This document shows, piece after piece, positions 45,784 to 54,560 of a stretch of 64,000 nt of DNA. The notes below the pieces were generated by a model, which was not told where the DNA came from, did not search any database, and saw nothing but the letters and a program-made list of their open reading frames with translations. The stretch covers positions 1 through 64,000 of the forward strand of contig NZ_MTBQ01000004.1 of NCBI RefSeq assembly GCF_002153375.1, read 5' to 3'. Position 1 is the first letter of the stretch. The number at the start of each line of letters is the position of its first letter. Made by a program: the position numbers and the translations under genes. This DNA comes from Oceanobacillus rekensis (lineage in GTDB: Bacteria; Bacillota; Bacilli; Bacillales; Amphibacillaceae).

Positions 45784-45811
45784 AAAACCGAACAGTGCCT
45801 GTCACTCCCCG
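45784..45811. repeat. 28-bp dispersed repeat, copy 2
   Basis: Identical to 44327-44354. It sits between the second tagO terminator and the fabF start. Confidence 0.8.
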
Positions 45812-45827
45812 AAATTTTGTCGAAATA

Positions 45828-45866
45828 AATAAGGCTCCCTTTTCTATTAGAGAAGGAAGTCTTATT
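45828..45866 (-). terminator. Terminator directly after the second tagO
   Basis: Imperfect stem AATAAG-CT-CCTT-TCT / AGA-AAGG-AG-CTTATT reaching into the stop codon region. The T-run is weak. Confidence 0.6.
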
Positions 45867-46942
45867 CACCGGGAGCGTTGCATTTTCTTCTTTAATTTTC
45901 TTAATTGATCAACGATGGGTCGTTTGCCGCCCATTACCAGCCCTGCGAGTTCGGCGAAGATGTGGAGAAGTAATATAACGAACATGGTAATAATGAGTGA
46001 CACGGTCGGGTTGGCATTGGAGAACAATATCCCAAGTAATCCAAATAGTGCACTGAAAATATAAATGATTATTACGGTTTTCCGGTGGCTATACCCTGCT
46101 GCTATTAACTGATAATGGAGGTGTCGGTTGTCGGCGGCCATTATACTTTCTTTATTATAGGCTCGGCGTACCATGGCAACGAACGTATCAAAAATCGGTA
46201 CCGCCAAAATAATAACTGGAATAATAAAACTGAAGAAAGTTATATTCTTAAACAGTCCAAGCATGGAGATGACCGCAATCATATAACCAAGGAAATTGGA
46301 TCCGGTATCACCCATATATATTTTCGCTGGGTAAAAGTTGTGATATAGAAACCCTAGATTGGCCCCTATCAATGTGATGCACAAGAATGCAACGATAACT
46401 TGTGTATCAATGATTGACATAATAAAGAGGCTTGTCATGGCGATTGTCGTTACACCTGTTGCTAGGCCATCTAATCCATCAATCAAATTTATCGCATTTG
46501 TAATGCCGACGGTCCACAGTATCGTTACAAACACACTGAAAAATCCAAGTTCCACGATACCGAAGACAGGAAGTGTTATTCGTTCAATAATCAGTCCAGA
46601 GGAAACCAGCAAAATCGCCGCAATCAATTGCCCTGTTAATTTCAAATAAGGTTTAATGGTAAAACGATCATCAATCGCACCAGTCAGAATAATCACGATC
46701 GAGCCAATTAAAATCTCAGGTAAATGTTCGTGCAATGGTTGTAAATAAAGCATCCCTAACAGGGCACCGACAAATATTGCCAGGCCGCCGAGTCTTGGGG
46801 TTTCAGTTATATGGATTTTTCGACCCTCAGGTTTGTCCATAGCACCAACCTTAATCGCAAACTTTTTCACCGGATATGTAATCAGCCATGATGAAATAAG
46901 TGCAATCAGGAAGGCGATAAATAAATCGACATAGTTAAACAT
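45866..46942 (-). CDS. tagO: TagO/WecA family undecaprenyl-phosphate sugar-1-P transferase, copy 2
   Basis: 358 residues, same helices and motifs as the copy at 3393-4475: HITETPRLGGLAIFVG, GAIDDRFTIKPY, NAINLIDGLDGLATG, FYPAKIYMGDTGSNFLG, NRHLHYQLIAAGYSHRK. The two proteins look more than half identical over their whole length. This copy has higher GC codons and no wall genes beside it, so it may be the ancestral housekeeping tagO, and the copy near tagD the specialised one, or the reverse. Either could feed the polymer operon or teichoic acid synthesis. AGGAGAATTC precedes the ATG. Confidence 0.88.
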   Translation of the reverse strand: MFNYVDLFIAFLIALISSWLITYPVKKFAIKVGAMDKPEGRKIHITETPRLGGLAIFVGALLGMLYLQPLHEHLPEILIGSIVIILTGAIDDRFTIKPYLKLTGQLIAAILLVSSGLIIERITLPVFGIVELGFFSVFVTILWTVGITNAINLIDGLDGLATGVTTIAMTSLFIMSIIDTQVIVAFLCITLIGANLGFLYHNFYPAKIYMGDTGSNFLGYMIAVISMLGLFKNITFFSFIIPVIILAVPIFDTFVAMVRRAYNKESIMAADNRHLHYQLIAAGYSHRKTVIIIYIFSALFGLLGILFSNANPTVSLIITMFVILLLHIFAELAGLVMGGKRPIVDQLRKLKKKMQRSR

Positions 46943-47235
46943 AGAATTCTCCTACTGTTCATTGATGACAGTCAGTGAGGTGATAAAACACGCGCAATTT
47001 TTCCGCCTCACGCCCATCCTTTATATAACGGACGCTTGCTCTTTTGTAGTTGCAGTAATTGTATTAAATTATACCCAAAGTTGGTTATGTTTAGCAAATT
47101 TTATCGCAGAAGATTGGATCATGTGGATTAACATTATGTAATTTTTTTCGAACACCACTGACACCTGCCCAAATCTATGCTACCATAAATCATGGATTCC
47201 GAATTATTCGAATAAATTGGAGAGGGGGGGAATTT

Positions 47236-47637
47236 GTGAGTACCTATCTTTTTGTTGCTGCAGCGGTTATTGCGGTTATAGGAATTATGATTGTTTTTAA
47301 AATTAATATGGACAAAATTAAAGAAAATCCAGAGCAGCTTGAAAATGCACAGCAAAAGTTTTTCATTGGCGTTGCGATGAGTGAAAGTATTCCAATTTTA
47401 TTGGTTATATTTGCATTGATTAACGCAGAGCCTGTTCCGGTTGAGGATCTTTACCTTCCAATGGCAATTGTTATTCTAATGATGGTTTTCGCTGCTTTCT
47501 TTATTTTCCTGCAACGGAATGTAGATGTCGAGAAAGCGCAGAAACAGCAAGTGAACACCTTCTCCATGATTGCACTCATGCTTGCTAACGCGATTCCAAT
47601 TATTGCATTGGTCATGATGTTTATAAACGTTGCCTAA
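47236..47637 (+). CDS. AtpE-like four-helix membrane protein
   Basis: 133 residues from a GTG start after GGAGAGGGGGGG. Four hydrophobic helices form two helical hairpins. Helix 2 (FFIGVAMSESIPILLVIFALI) and helix 4 (MLANAIPIIALVMMF) resemble the second helix of the F-type ATP synthase c subunit; helix 2 retains a Glu at about the ion-binding position, helix 4 has Asn-Ala instead. It looks like a duplicated c-type hairpin as in V-type proteolipids, but is not beside ATP synthase genes. Function unknown. Single-gene unit. The preceding 46943-47235 gap shows no other gene. Confidence 0.7.
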   Translation: MSTYLFVAAAVIAVIGIMIVFKINMDKIKENPEQLENAQQKFFIGVAMSESIPILLVIFALINAEPVPVEDLYLPMAIVILMMVFAAFFIFLQRNVDVEKAQKQQVNTFSMIALMLANAIPIIALVMMFINVA

Positions 47638-47644
47638 AGTGGTT

Positions 47645-47805
47645 GCTCAAAAAGTCCGGTAAAATAACACATCGAACTTTGATACACAGGACGTGCTAGT
47701 GTCGGTGTGCACCAAAGCTTTTCGATGAAGCGACAATCGCACTCAAGGACTCCTCGAGAACTTAGACGGCGTCGGTCCTTTTATCCTCCCTTTTTTGGAC
47801 ACACT
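47645..47805. repeat. Dispersed-repeat-like segment before the ThrE genes
   Basis: The segment from TCAAAAAGTCCGG through GCGACAATCGCA and GACGGCGTCGGTCCTTTTAT to TTTTTGGACACACTCAA looks like a common intergenic repeat of Oceanobacillus-type genomes. It has short terminal inverted sequence (TCAAAAAGTCC / GGACACACTCAA, imperfect). No gene is supported in it. Confidence 0.45.
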
Positions 47806-47909
47806 CAAACGAATAGACTGCTCCCACGACAGGGAGCATCTTTCCTTTCATTCGCATATGCTACGGATTATAATAAGGAATACCCTGAGCATGGAAGGTT
47901 GGTGTCTTT

Positions 47910-48653
47910 TTGAAAGAACAGATTTCAATTGAAAAAGTATGCATGATTGCTGGGAAAATCATGCTTGTCAGTGGGGCGGAGACACATCGTGTGGAGGACA
48001 CGATGAACCGGATTGCCATGGCAAACGGCATTGCTAATCCACAAAGCTATGCCACACCAACAGGGATAAATTTTTCGGTGGATATTGCTACGACAACGAA
48101 TTCACTCCGAATTATCAAACGGTCCACCGATTTACATAAAATTGCAGAAGTAAATGATGTTTCACGCAATATATCGGCTGGAAAGATTACGTTGTCTGAA
48201 GCATTCCACAAGCTGCAAGTAATTGATCGTGAACATGCAACCTATCCGGCATGGATCCAGATTTTAACTGCGGCACTTGCAAGTGGTTGTTTTATGATGA
48301 TGTTTGGCGGAACTTGGTTTGATTTTCTGCCTACTGCCATCGCGGGAGCACTTGGCTTTATAGCGATGCTTGTATTTGACCGTCTTATCGAAATCCGCTT
48401 TCTTGCTGAATTTTTCGGTGCATTTGTTATCGGTGCATCAGCATTTCTATTTGTTAGCCTTGGGTTCGGTAAATTGATGGATATGATCATCATTGGTGCA
48501 GTCATGCCGCTCGTTCCGGGCTTGCCAATCACCAATGCAACTCGAGAGTTAATGTCCGGTCATTTTATTTCCGGGATCTCCAAAGGTGTGGAAGCACTCC
48601 TTACAGCATTCGCTATCGGAGCAGGGGTCGCAATAATTTTTGCGTTTGTATAG
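47910..48653 (+). CDS. Threonine/serine exporter family, N-terminal half (YjjP-like)
   Basis: 247 residues from TTG. A cytoplasmic N-terminal half with the family motif SGAETHRVEDTMNRIA and five membrane helices from about 115 on. GAVMPLVPGLPITNATRELMSG is the conserved loop. Together with the next gene it equals a full-length ThrE, which exports threonine and serine. GGAAGG lies 11 bases before the TTG, rather far. The two genes are 21 bases apart and co-transcribed. Confidence 0.88.
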   Translation: MKEQISIEKVCMIAGKIMLVSGAETHRVEDTMNRIAMANGIANPQSYATPTGINFSVDIATTTNSLRIIKRSTDLHKIAEVNDVSRNISAGKITLSEAFHKLQVIDREHATYPAWIQILTAALASGCFMMMFGGTWFDFLPTAIAGALGFIAMLVFDRLIEIRFLAEFFGAFVIGASAFLFVSLGFGKLMDMIIIGAVMPLVPGLPITNATRELMSGHFISGISKGVEALLTAFAIGAGVAIIFAFV

Positions 48654-48674
48654 GCCCGTTTAGGAGGGATATAG

Positions 48675-49112
48675 ATGATCATTACACAAATGATAACAAG
48701 CTTTATCGCATCTGCAGGTTTTGGAATTATATTTAATGCGCCAAGAAATGCGCTGGTCCAATGTGGCACGATTGGTATGCTCGGCTGGATTTTATATTAT
48801 ACGCTTGCTGAGCGCGGGTTGGATGTTGTTCCAGCAACTATTTTTGCTGCAATGCTTGTCGCCATACTAAGCCAAATTTGTGCCAAATATTATAAGATGC
48901 CGATTATTATTTTCAATGTATCCGGGATTATCCCACTCGTCCCCGGTGGTGTTGCATATAATGCAATGCGCAACTTTGTAGAAAATGATTATTTCACCGC
49001 TGTTCAGCTATCGGCTCAAGTCATGCTCCTCGCCGGTGGAATCGCGATTGGCTTGATGTTTTCGGAAGTCGTGAATCAGATTACAAAGAAAGCTGGAGCA
49101 TTGGGAAGGTAG
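48675..49112 (+). CDS. Threonine/serine exporter family, C-terminal half (YjjB-like)
   Basis: 145 residues, about five membrane helices. FGIIFNAPRNALVQCGTIGMLGW and IFNVSGIIPLVPGGVAYNAMRNF match the C-terminal half of ThrE. GGAGGG lies 7 bases before the ATG. It works as partner of the protein encoded just upstream, as in the split YjjP/YjjB systems. The 49113-49296 gap after it shows no terminator hairpin that I can support. Confidence 0.88.
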   Translation: MIITQMITSFIASAGFGIIFNAPRNALVQCGTIGMLGWILYYTLAERGLDVVPATIFAAMLVAILSQICAKYYKMPIIIFNVSGIIPLVPGGVAYNAMRNFVENDYFTAVQLSAQVMLLAGGIAIGLMFSEVVNQITKKAGALGR

Positions 49113-49296
49113 TTAATTTTTGGAAGTTTTTTGTATTTTTGGGGATGGAGTAACTGCGTGAGGGTCGCGCAACCCTTGTGGGAGTATTGCGTTACTTTCA
49201 TGTAGAGTTGCACAATTCCACAAACCCATAATTTGATTAATTAAATTTTTCCTATAAAATAGAATTATATTTTTAAAAGAAGCGAGGAAACCAATA

Positions 49297-50772
49297 ATGA
49301 GTAATGAACTTCAACCAAAAGTAGTCATCGTCATATTCGGAGCGACAGGAGATTTGGCTAAGCGTAAATTGTTTCCTTCTATCTATCGTCTCTATCAAAG
49401 TGGGAAAATCAGTGAGAACTTTGCTGTTATTGGCTTAGCTCGTCGCCCTTGGACAGATGAAGTTTTACGTGAAAATGTAACAAAGTCCATTCATGAAGCT
49501 ATATCACCAGAAGAGGAGATTGAGGAGTTCGCATCCCATTTTTATTACCAGCCTTTTGATGTAACCGATGAATCTTCCTATAGTGGACTGAATATGTTAA
49601 TAAATGATTTAGATGGTACATATCAAACAGAAGGAAATCGAATTTTTTATCTAGCAATGGCACCGAATTTCTTCGGAACGATTGCCAATAAACTAGAGGA
49701 ATACGGCTTGAAAGAATCACCGGGCTGGTCACGACTTGTGATTGAAAAGCCTTTCGGAACCGATTTGGAGTCTGCTAAAACATTGAATAAAGAGTTACGT
49801 GCTGCGTTCGATGAGAAGCAGATCTACCGGATTGATCATTATTTAGGAAAAGAAATGGTGCAAAATATTGAGGTTATCCGTTTCGCCAATGGAATTTTTG
49901 AGCATTTATGGAATAACCGGTTTATCTCCAATATTCAAATCACATCTAGTGAAACACTTGGGGTCGAGGACCGGGCACGTTACTATGACGATTCGGGTGC
50001 GACGAGAGATATGGTGCAAAACCATATGCTGCAAATGGTTGCACTGCTTGCCATGGAGCCACCTATCAGTTTGACGACAGAAGAAATTCGTTCAGAAAAA
50101 ATTAAGGTATTGCGCGCGATCCGTAATATGGATCCTGAAGATGTTGATGACTTCTTTGTCCGCGGTCAGTACGATAGCGGAGATATGAAAGGCGAATCTG
50201 TTCAGGCATACCGTGATGAAGCAGAAGAGCTCGAAACGTCCAACACAGAAACATTTGTTGCCGGCAAACTATTGATCGACAACTATCGTTGGGCCGGAGT
50301 TCCAATTTATATTCGGACCGGTAAACGTTTATCAGAAAAATCGACGAAAATTGTAATCGAATTTAAAGATATTCCAATGAATTTATATTATAAAAAAGAT
50401 AAAGATAGACATCCGAACCTACTGATCATTAACATTCAACCAGATGAAGGAATTACGCTTTGCTTGAACGCTAAAAAATCAGGTTCTGGATCCCTTGCTG
50501 AGCCAATCCAGCTTGCATACAATCATAATGCAGTCTCAGGCATCAACACTCCTGAAGCCTATGAAAAACTGTTATATGATTGCATGGTTGGGGATGCGAC
50601 AAACTTTACCCACTGGGATGAAGTTGGACTATCATGGGCATTCGTAGACACGCTTTTAGATGTTTGGTCGAAAAACAAAGCTGACTTCCCTAATTACGAA
50701 TCCGGATCAATGGGGCCAGATGCAGCAGATGAGTTGCTTGCAAAAGACGGTTTTCATTGGTGGACGATTTAA
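49297..50772 (+). CDS. zwf: Glucose-6-phosphate 1-dehydrogenase
   Basis: First enzyme of the oxidative pentose phosphate pathway, making NADPH. 491 residues, full length. IFGATGDLAKRKLFPSIYRL is the coenzyme-binding motif, RIDHYLGKEMVQN carries the catalytic His and substrate Lys, and VIEKPFGTDLESA is conserved. AAGCGAGGAAACC upstream is a moderate ribosome binding site. It is a single-gene unit. A gnd gene, often adjacent, is not in the window. Confidence 0.96.
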   Translation: MSNELQPKVVIVIFGATGDLAKRKLFPSIYRLYQSGKISENFAVIGLARRPWTDEVLRENVTKSIHEAISPEEEIEEFASHFYYQPFDVTDESSYSGLNMLINDLDGTYQTEGNRIFYLAMAPNFFGTIANKLEEYGLKESPGWSRLVIEKPFGTDLESAKTLNKELRAAFDEKQIYRIDHYLGKEMVQNIEVIRFANGIFEHLWNNRFISNIQITSSETLGVEDRARYYDDSGATRDMVQNHMLQMVALLAMEPPISLTTEEIRSEKIKVLRAIRNMDPEDVDDFFVRGQYDSGDMKGESVQAYRDEAEELETSNTETFVAGKLLIDNYRWAGVPIYIRTGKRLSEKSTKIVIEFKDIPMNLYYKKDKDRHPNLLIINIQPDEGITLCLNAKKSGSGSLAEPIQLAYNHNAVSGINTPEAYEKLLYDCMVGDATNFTHWDEVGLSWAFVDTLLDVWSKNKADFPNYESGSMGPDAADELLAKDGFHWWTI

Positions 50773-50781
50773 ATTTGTTTT

Positions 50782-50798
50782 TAGGCTGTTTTCTAGAA
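50782..50798. repeat. 17-bp repeat shared with 61989-62005
   Basis: TAGGCTGTTTTCTAGAA occurs here just after zwf and again at 61989-62005 after the AimR-like gene, in the same orientation. It is probably the end of a dispersed element. The rest of 50800-51058 has one terminator and no gene. Confidence 0.6.
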
Positions 50799-50895
50799 GA
50801 TTGGATTGCGCAGTAAATTAAGGGTTTTTTTCCAAAGACTTGTGTATTTCCTAGAGTGTCGCCGAGGTTGCTTATTTAGGAAACGTAATTATAAA

Positions 50896-50931
50896 ATGCC
50901 AATGCATATCGTTATATGCATTGGCGTTTTT
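50896..50931 (+). terminator. Terminator downstream of zwf
   Basis: Stem AATGCCAATGCATAT/ATATGCATTGGC with a 4-base loop and a T-run of seven, about 125 bases past the zwf stop. Confidence 0.85.
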
Positions 50932-51058
50932 TTGGTGTGTTAATATGAATGAACAACCGTACAAAGCTAATATAATTGATAAAAGCCACTCATAAAAGGA
51001 TATTTGCTCTTCGGTCAGCTCTCTAACCGCCATAGTCGCTCAGAACAACCAACCCACA

Positions 51059-51361
51059 TCAAACAACCTGCTTCCGCTCCGGTCGCATTCCAGAAATAAT
51101 CAGGATAATCGCTGTAAGTAAATGCATAATCATCCCTACAACAGGAATCCATCCGACAAGGGAAGTTATAATTCCTGATACACTTCCAACAATGGAACCA
51201 TTATCTCTTCTTGTAATAATTAATGTAATGATATGCAAAATCAGCATGACAAATAATGGTGTCCATGCGTTTGCGATAATGTATGCACCGCCAAGGATTG
51301 GGAAGCCGAGTAGCGCTTCAAATAATCCAGTAATCCATTTAAAAATTCGTGATATGGACAT
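51059..51361 (-). CDS. Small uncharacterised membrane protein
   Basis: 100 residues with three or four hydrophobic helices and a basic C-terminus (RPERKQV). GFPILGGAYIIANAWTPLF and GIITSLVGWIPVVGMIMHLL suggest a DUF-type Bacillaceae membrane protein; I cannot name it. AAGGAGG lies 10 bases before the ATG. A sigma-B-like promoter upstream (51428-51453) suggests a general stress role, but this is weak. Confidence 0.7.
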   Translation of the reverse strand: MSISRIFKWITGLFEALLGFPILGGAYIIANAWTPLFVMLILHIITLIITRRDNGSIVGSVSGIITSLVGWIPVVGMIMHLLTAIILIISGMRPERKQVV

Positions 51362-51427
51362 GTTGTTGCCTCCTTCTTTCTTTCAATCATTTTCAAACTT
51401 AAACTCTTACAATAAGTTCACTTTATT

Positions 51428-51453
51428 ATTCCCTGTTTCCAACGAAATGACAC
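51428..51453 (-). promoter_or_regulatory. Possible sigma-B promoter of the small membrane protein gene
   Basis: Minus strand: -35 GTGTCA (51448-51453; 4 of 6 to GTTTAA), 14-bp spacer, -10 GGGAAT (51428-51433; full match to GGGWAW), about 65 bases before the start. Confidence 0.4.
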
Positions 51454-51462
51454 ATAAAAAAT

Positions 51463-51487
51463 GAGGCTCTCATTTTATGAGAGCCTC
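51463..51487 (-). terminator. Terminator after the RND efflux operon
   Basis: Perfect stem GAGGCTCTCAT/ATGAGAGCCTC with a 3-base loop, followed on the minus strand by TTTTTTATG. Confidence 0.92.
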
Positions 51488-51497
51488 ACTCATCTTA

Positions 51498-54400
51498 TTA
51501 TACTTCTGTTTGCTTCTTCTTTCTTCCTGTAACTTTTGCACTTAAGTCATCAAAGAATGTGTAAATAACTGGTACAAAAAACAGTGTGAATATGCTTGAT
51601 ACGCTTAGTCCAAAGATAATGGTTACTGCTAGCGGCTGCTGTATTTCAGCACCTTCACCAATTCCCAGTCCTAATGGAACCATCGCGAGAACCGTCGTAA
51701 GTGTTGTCATCAAGATGGGGCGTAGTCTCGTTCGGCCCGCTTCCACGATTGCCTCTAATCGATCCATTCCTCTTCCCCGTAGAATATTAATATAGTCCAC
51801 AAGTACAATCGAGTTATTTACGACAATTCCGGCGAGCATGATCAACCCAATGAATCCAGGGATGCTCAGGGACATGTTTGTAATGAATAATCCTCCAATA
51901 ACCCCAATAATTGAAGTCGGTAAGGCAAACATAATAATGAATGGCTGCAGAAAGCTTTCAAACTGTATCGCCATCACAGCATATACGAGTAAGATCGAGA
52001 ATACTAAGGCGATAGCCAGATCTGTAAAGGATTCAGCCATATCCTGTGCCTGACCACCCATCGTTACACTGTATCCTTCCGGGAGGTTCATCCGGTCTAA
52101 TGTTGTCTGGATATCTGCTGAAACACTTCCAAGATCCCTGTCCACCACTTCACTTGTCACATTCATTTGTGGCTGTTGATTTTCTCGGAGTAGTGCTACA
52201 GGTCCTTGAACTTCCATTAATTCAGCTACTTCTTCCAGAGGTAGGCTTGCCCCTGTCGGTGATTGTATTTTTAGATCTTTTAGGTCACTGATGGTGCTGC
52301 GTTCCTCTTCTGGATAAAGCAATGTGACGTCCATTTCCTGACCGTCTTCACGGAATTGTGTTGCAACTTGGCCATTAAATTGCATTTGGATTTTCCCGGT
52401 AATTTGTTCCTGGGTCAGTCCATAGGTTGCTGCTTTTCCTTCATCGATCGAAATCGTCATCTGTGGTATACCTTCATCTGCCGCAGATGTTGGATTGAAT
52501 ACACCATCGATCCTTGAAATCTCTGTTACAATTTGGTCGGAAATTTCACGTAAGACGTCATGTTCAGGTCCATTGATTTGGATTGAAATAGGGTCTCCCA
52601 TGTTCATTCCACCATCCATCGCACTTGCGGTAATTTCCGCTCCGGCAATATGTTGGAATTCCTCATCCATTTCTGTAACGATAGCTTGTGTGGATTGTTC
52701 CCGTTCTGTTGCCGGTGTTAGCTGTACGGTATAGGTTGCCTGATTCCCAGCGTCAAATCCTGTTCCACCAATCGTTACATAGCTTACTTCAATCACATTA
52801 TCATATTGGTTCATGATTCCATTTACTTGTTCGGTAATTCCTTCGATATATTCGAGACTGCTTCCTGGAGCTGTTTCCACCGTAACTTGTGCCTGACCTT
52901 GATCTGATGCTGGGATCAGTTCAGCTCCAATCAGCGGAATTAATCCAAGACTTCCGATAATCGCAAGGAATGTCACCAATACCGTTGTTTTTCGGAATTT
53001 TAATACACGTTTTAGTCCGCCACTGTATTTGTCGCGAACCCGGTCGAGAAAACGATCAAACCAATACCTGCGTCCATGCTCCTCCATTGCCTTCGAAAGC
53101 AGTTTGGATGAGAGCATGGGGACAAGAGTGACCGCCACCGCCAAGGAGGCCACAAGTGAGAATGATACGGCAAGGGCGAGTGGTGTAAAGAGATCAGATG
53201 CCAGCCCCTCAACAAAAACGATTGGCAGAAATACGACCAATGTTGTCGTTGTCGATGCAATAACAGCTGGCGCAAGCTCTGAGGCACCTTTTGTCGCCGA
53301 GTCAAATAGACTGTAGCCCTTTTTTCGATAGGAATAGATATTTTCCAAAATAACGATGGAACTATCTACCATCATTCCAATCCCAAGTGCCAACCCACCA
53401 AGTGTTAGTACATTTAATGTCTGGCCAGTAAAATACATCAGGGCAAATGTAGATATGAGTGCAATTGGGATCGAGAGACCAATAACGATCGTTGCTCGAA
53501 TACTTTTTAAGAATAAAAGCAAAATAAATACGGCGATTGCGCCACCAATTAGAATGTTGCTAAGAACGGAGTCCACTGACATTTGAATGAACTCTGATGT
53601 ATCAATGATTGTTTCCAAATTTACGTCTTCCGGTAAATCTTCATTTATTGCCGTCATACTATCCTGAATATTTGTCGCAACTTCAACCGTATTCGCATCT
53701 GTTTGCTTCATAATCGATAAAACAAGTGATGGTTCACCGTTTACCAATGTCGTTGATGCTGATTCCTTGAATGTATCTGTTACGACGGCAACATCTTCCA
53801 CATGGATGGTTGCCCCTGCTTCGGTTTGGATAATTGTTTCTTCAATATCGGCGAGTGTCTCAAATTCACCTGTCACACGAAGTTGAAGATCCTGATTTCC
53901 TTTCTCAACGGTGCCAACAGAGGCTGAACTGTTCGTACTGCTTAAGTTTTGCATGATTCCTTCCGTTGTCACGCCATATTGCTGCATTTTCGCCTGATCC
54001 AGTTCCACCTGAATTTCCCTGGTCTTTCCACCCTCAACCGTAACCGAAGCGACACCACCTTGACGTTCCAAGTATGGTACAATTTCTTCTTCGGCAATAT
54101 TCGTCAATTTCGCTGCATCATCACCTGTTACACCGAGATAAACGACCGGCATCGCTTCCGGACTAAAGCGTAAAATACTTGGATCACCGGCTTGTTCTGG
54201 CAGAAAGCCTTTTACCTGATCGACTTTCTCGCGGACATCGAGTAATGCCTGATCAAGATCTGTGCCATTTTTGAACATCATCATGACAAGAGATGATCCT
54301 GCTTGTGATTGGGATTGAACGGTATCAATCCCTTCAACCGAACTGACCGAGGACTCGATTGGTCGACTAATTAAATTCTCTACATCTTCCGGCGCAGCAT

Positions 54401-54557
54401 CTTGGTAGTTCGTTGCGACGACTGCAATTGGTAAATCTATTTTTGGAAAAAGGTCCACTGCCAAGCTTCTTACCGAGACAATTCCAAGCGCTATAATGGC
54501 AAGGACAATCATAATGACCCCTACAGGTCGCTTTACGGACGTATGTACTAGCTTCAA
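51498..54557 (-). CDS. swrC: RND efflux transporter, SwrC/AcrB family
   Basis: Proton-driven export of toxic or surface-active compounds across the membrane. 1019 residues, with two repeats of six helices and two large extracellular loops. Typical points: PVGVIMIVLAIIALG for helix 1, FPKIDLPIAVVATNYQDAAPEDVE, GLALGIGMMVDSSIVILENI in helix 4 with the charged relay residues, FEGLA-type loop (VEGLASDLFTPLALAVSFSL) and GIVVNNSIVLVDYINILRGRG in the second half. Length and Gram-positive context match SwrC (YerP) of B. subtilis, which exports surfactin and aids swarming. It lies 3 bases after its adaptor gene. Confidence 0.9.
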   Translation of the reverse strand: MKLVHTSVKRPVGVIMIVLAIIALGIVSVRSLAVDLFPKIDLPIAVVATNYQDAAPEDVENLISRPIESSVSSVEGIDTVQSQSQAGSSLVMMMFKNGTDLDQALLDVREKVDQVKGFLPEQAGDPSILRFSPEAMPVVYLGVTGDDAAKLTNIAEEEIVPYLERQGGVASVTVEGGKTREIQVELDQAKMQQYGVTTEGIMQNLSSTNSSASVGTVEKGNQDLQLRVTGEFETLADIEETIIQTEAGATIHVEDVAVVTDTFKESASTTLVNGEPSLVLSIMKQTDANTVEVATNIQDSMTAINEDLPEDVNLETIIDTSEFIQMSVDSVLSNILIGGAIAVFILLLFLKSIRATIVIGLSIPIALISTFALMYFTGQTLNVLTLGGLALGIGMMVDSSIVILENIYSYRKKGYSLFDSATKGASELAPAVIASTTTTLVVFLPIVFVEGLASDLFTPLALAVSFSLVASLAVAVTLVPMLSSKLLSKAMEEHGRRYWFDRFLDRVRDKYSGGLKRVLKFRKTTVLVTFLAIIGSLGLIPLIGAELIPASDQGQAQVTVETAPGSSLEYIEGITEQVNGIMNQYDNVIEVSYVTIGGTGFDAGNQATYTVQLTPATEREQSTQAIVTEMDEEFQHIAGAEITASAMDGGMNMGDPISIQINGPEHDVLREISDQIVTEISRIDGVFNPTSAADEGIPQMTISIDEGKAATYGLTQEQITGKIQMQFNGQVATQFREDGQEMDVTLLYPEEERSTISDLKDLKIQSPTGASLPLEEVAELMEVQGPVALLRENQQPQMNVTSEVVDRDLGSVSADIQTTLDRMNLPEGYSVTMGGQAQDMAESFTDLAIALVFSILLVYAVMAIQFESFLQPFIIMFALPTSIIGVIGGLFITNMSLSIPGFIGLIMLAGIVVNNSIVLVDYINILRGRGMDRLEAIVEAGRTRLRPILMTTLTTVLAMVPLGLGIGEGAEIQQPLAVTIIFGLSVSSIFTLFFVPVIYTFFDDLSAKVTGRKKKQTEV

Positions 54558-54560
54558 AAC

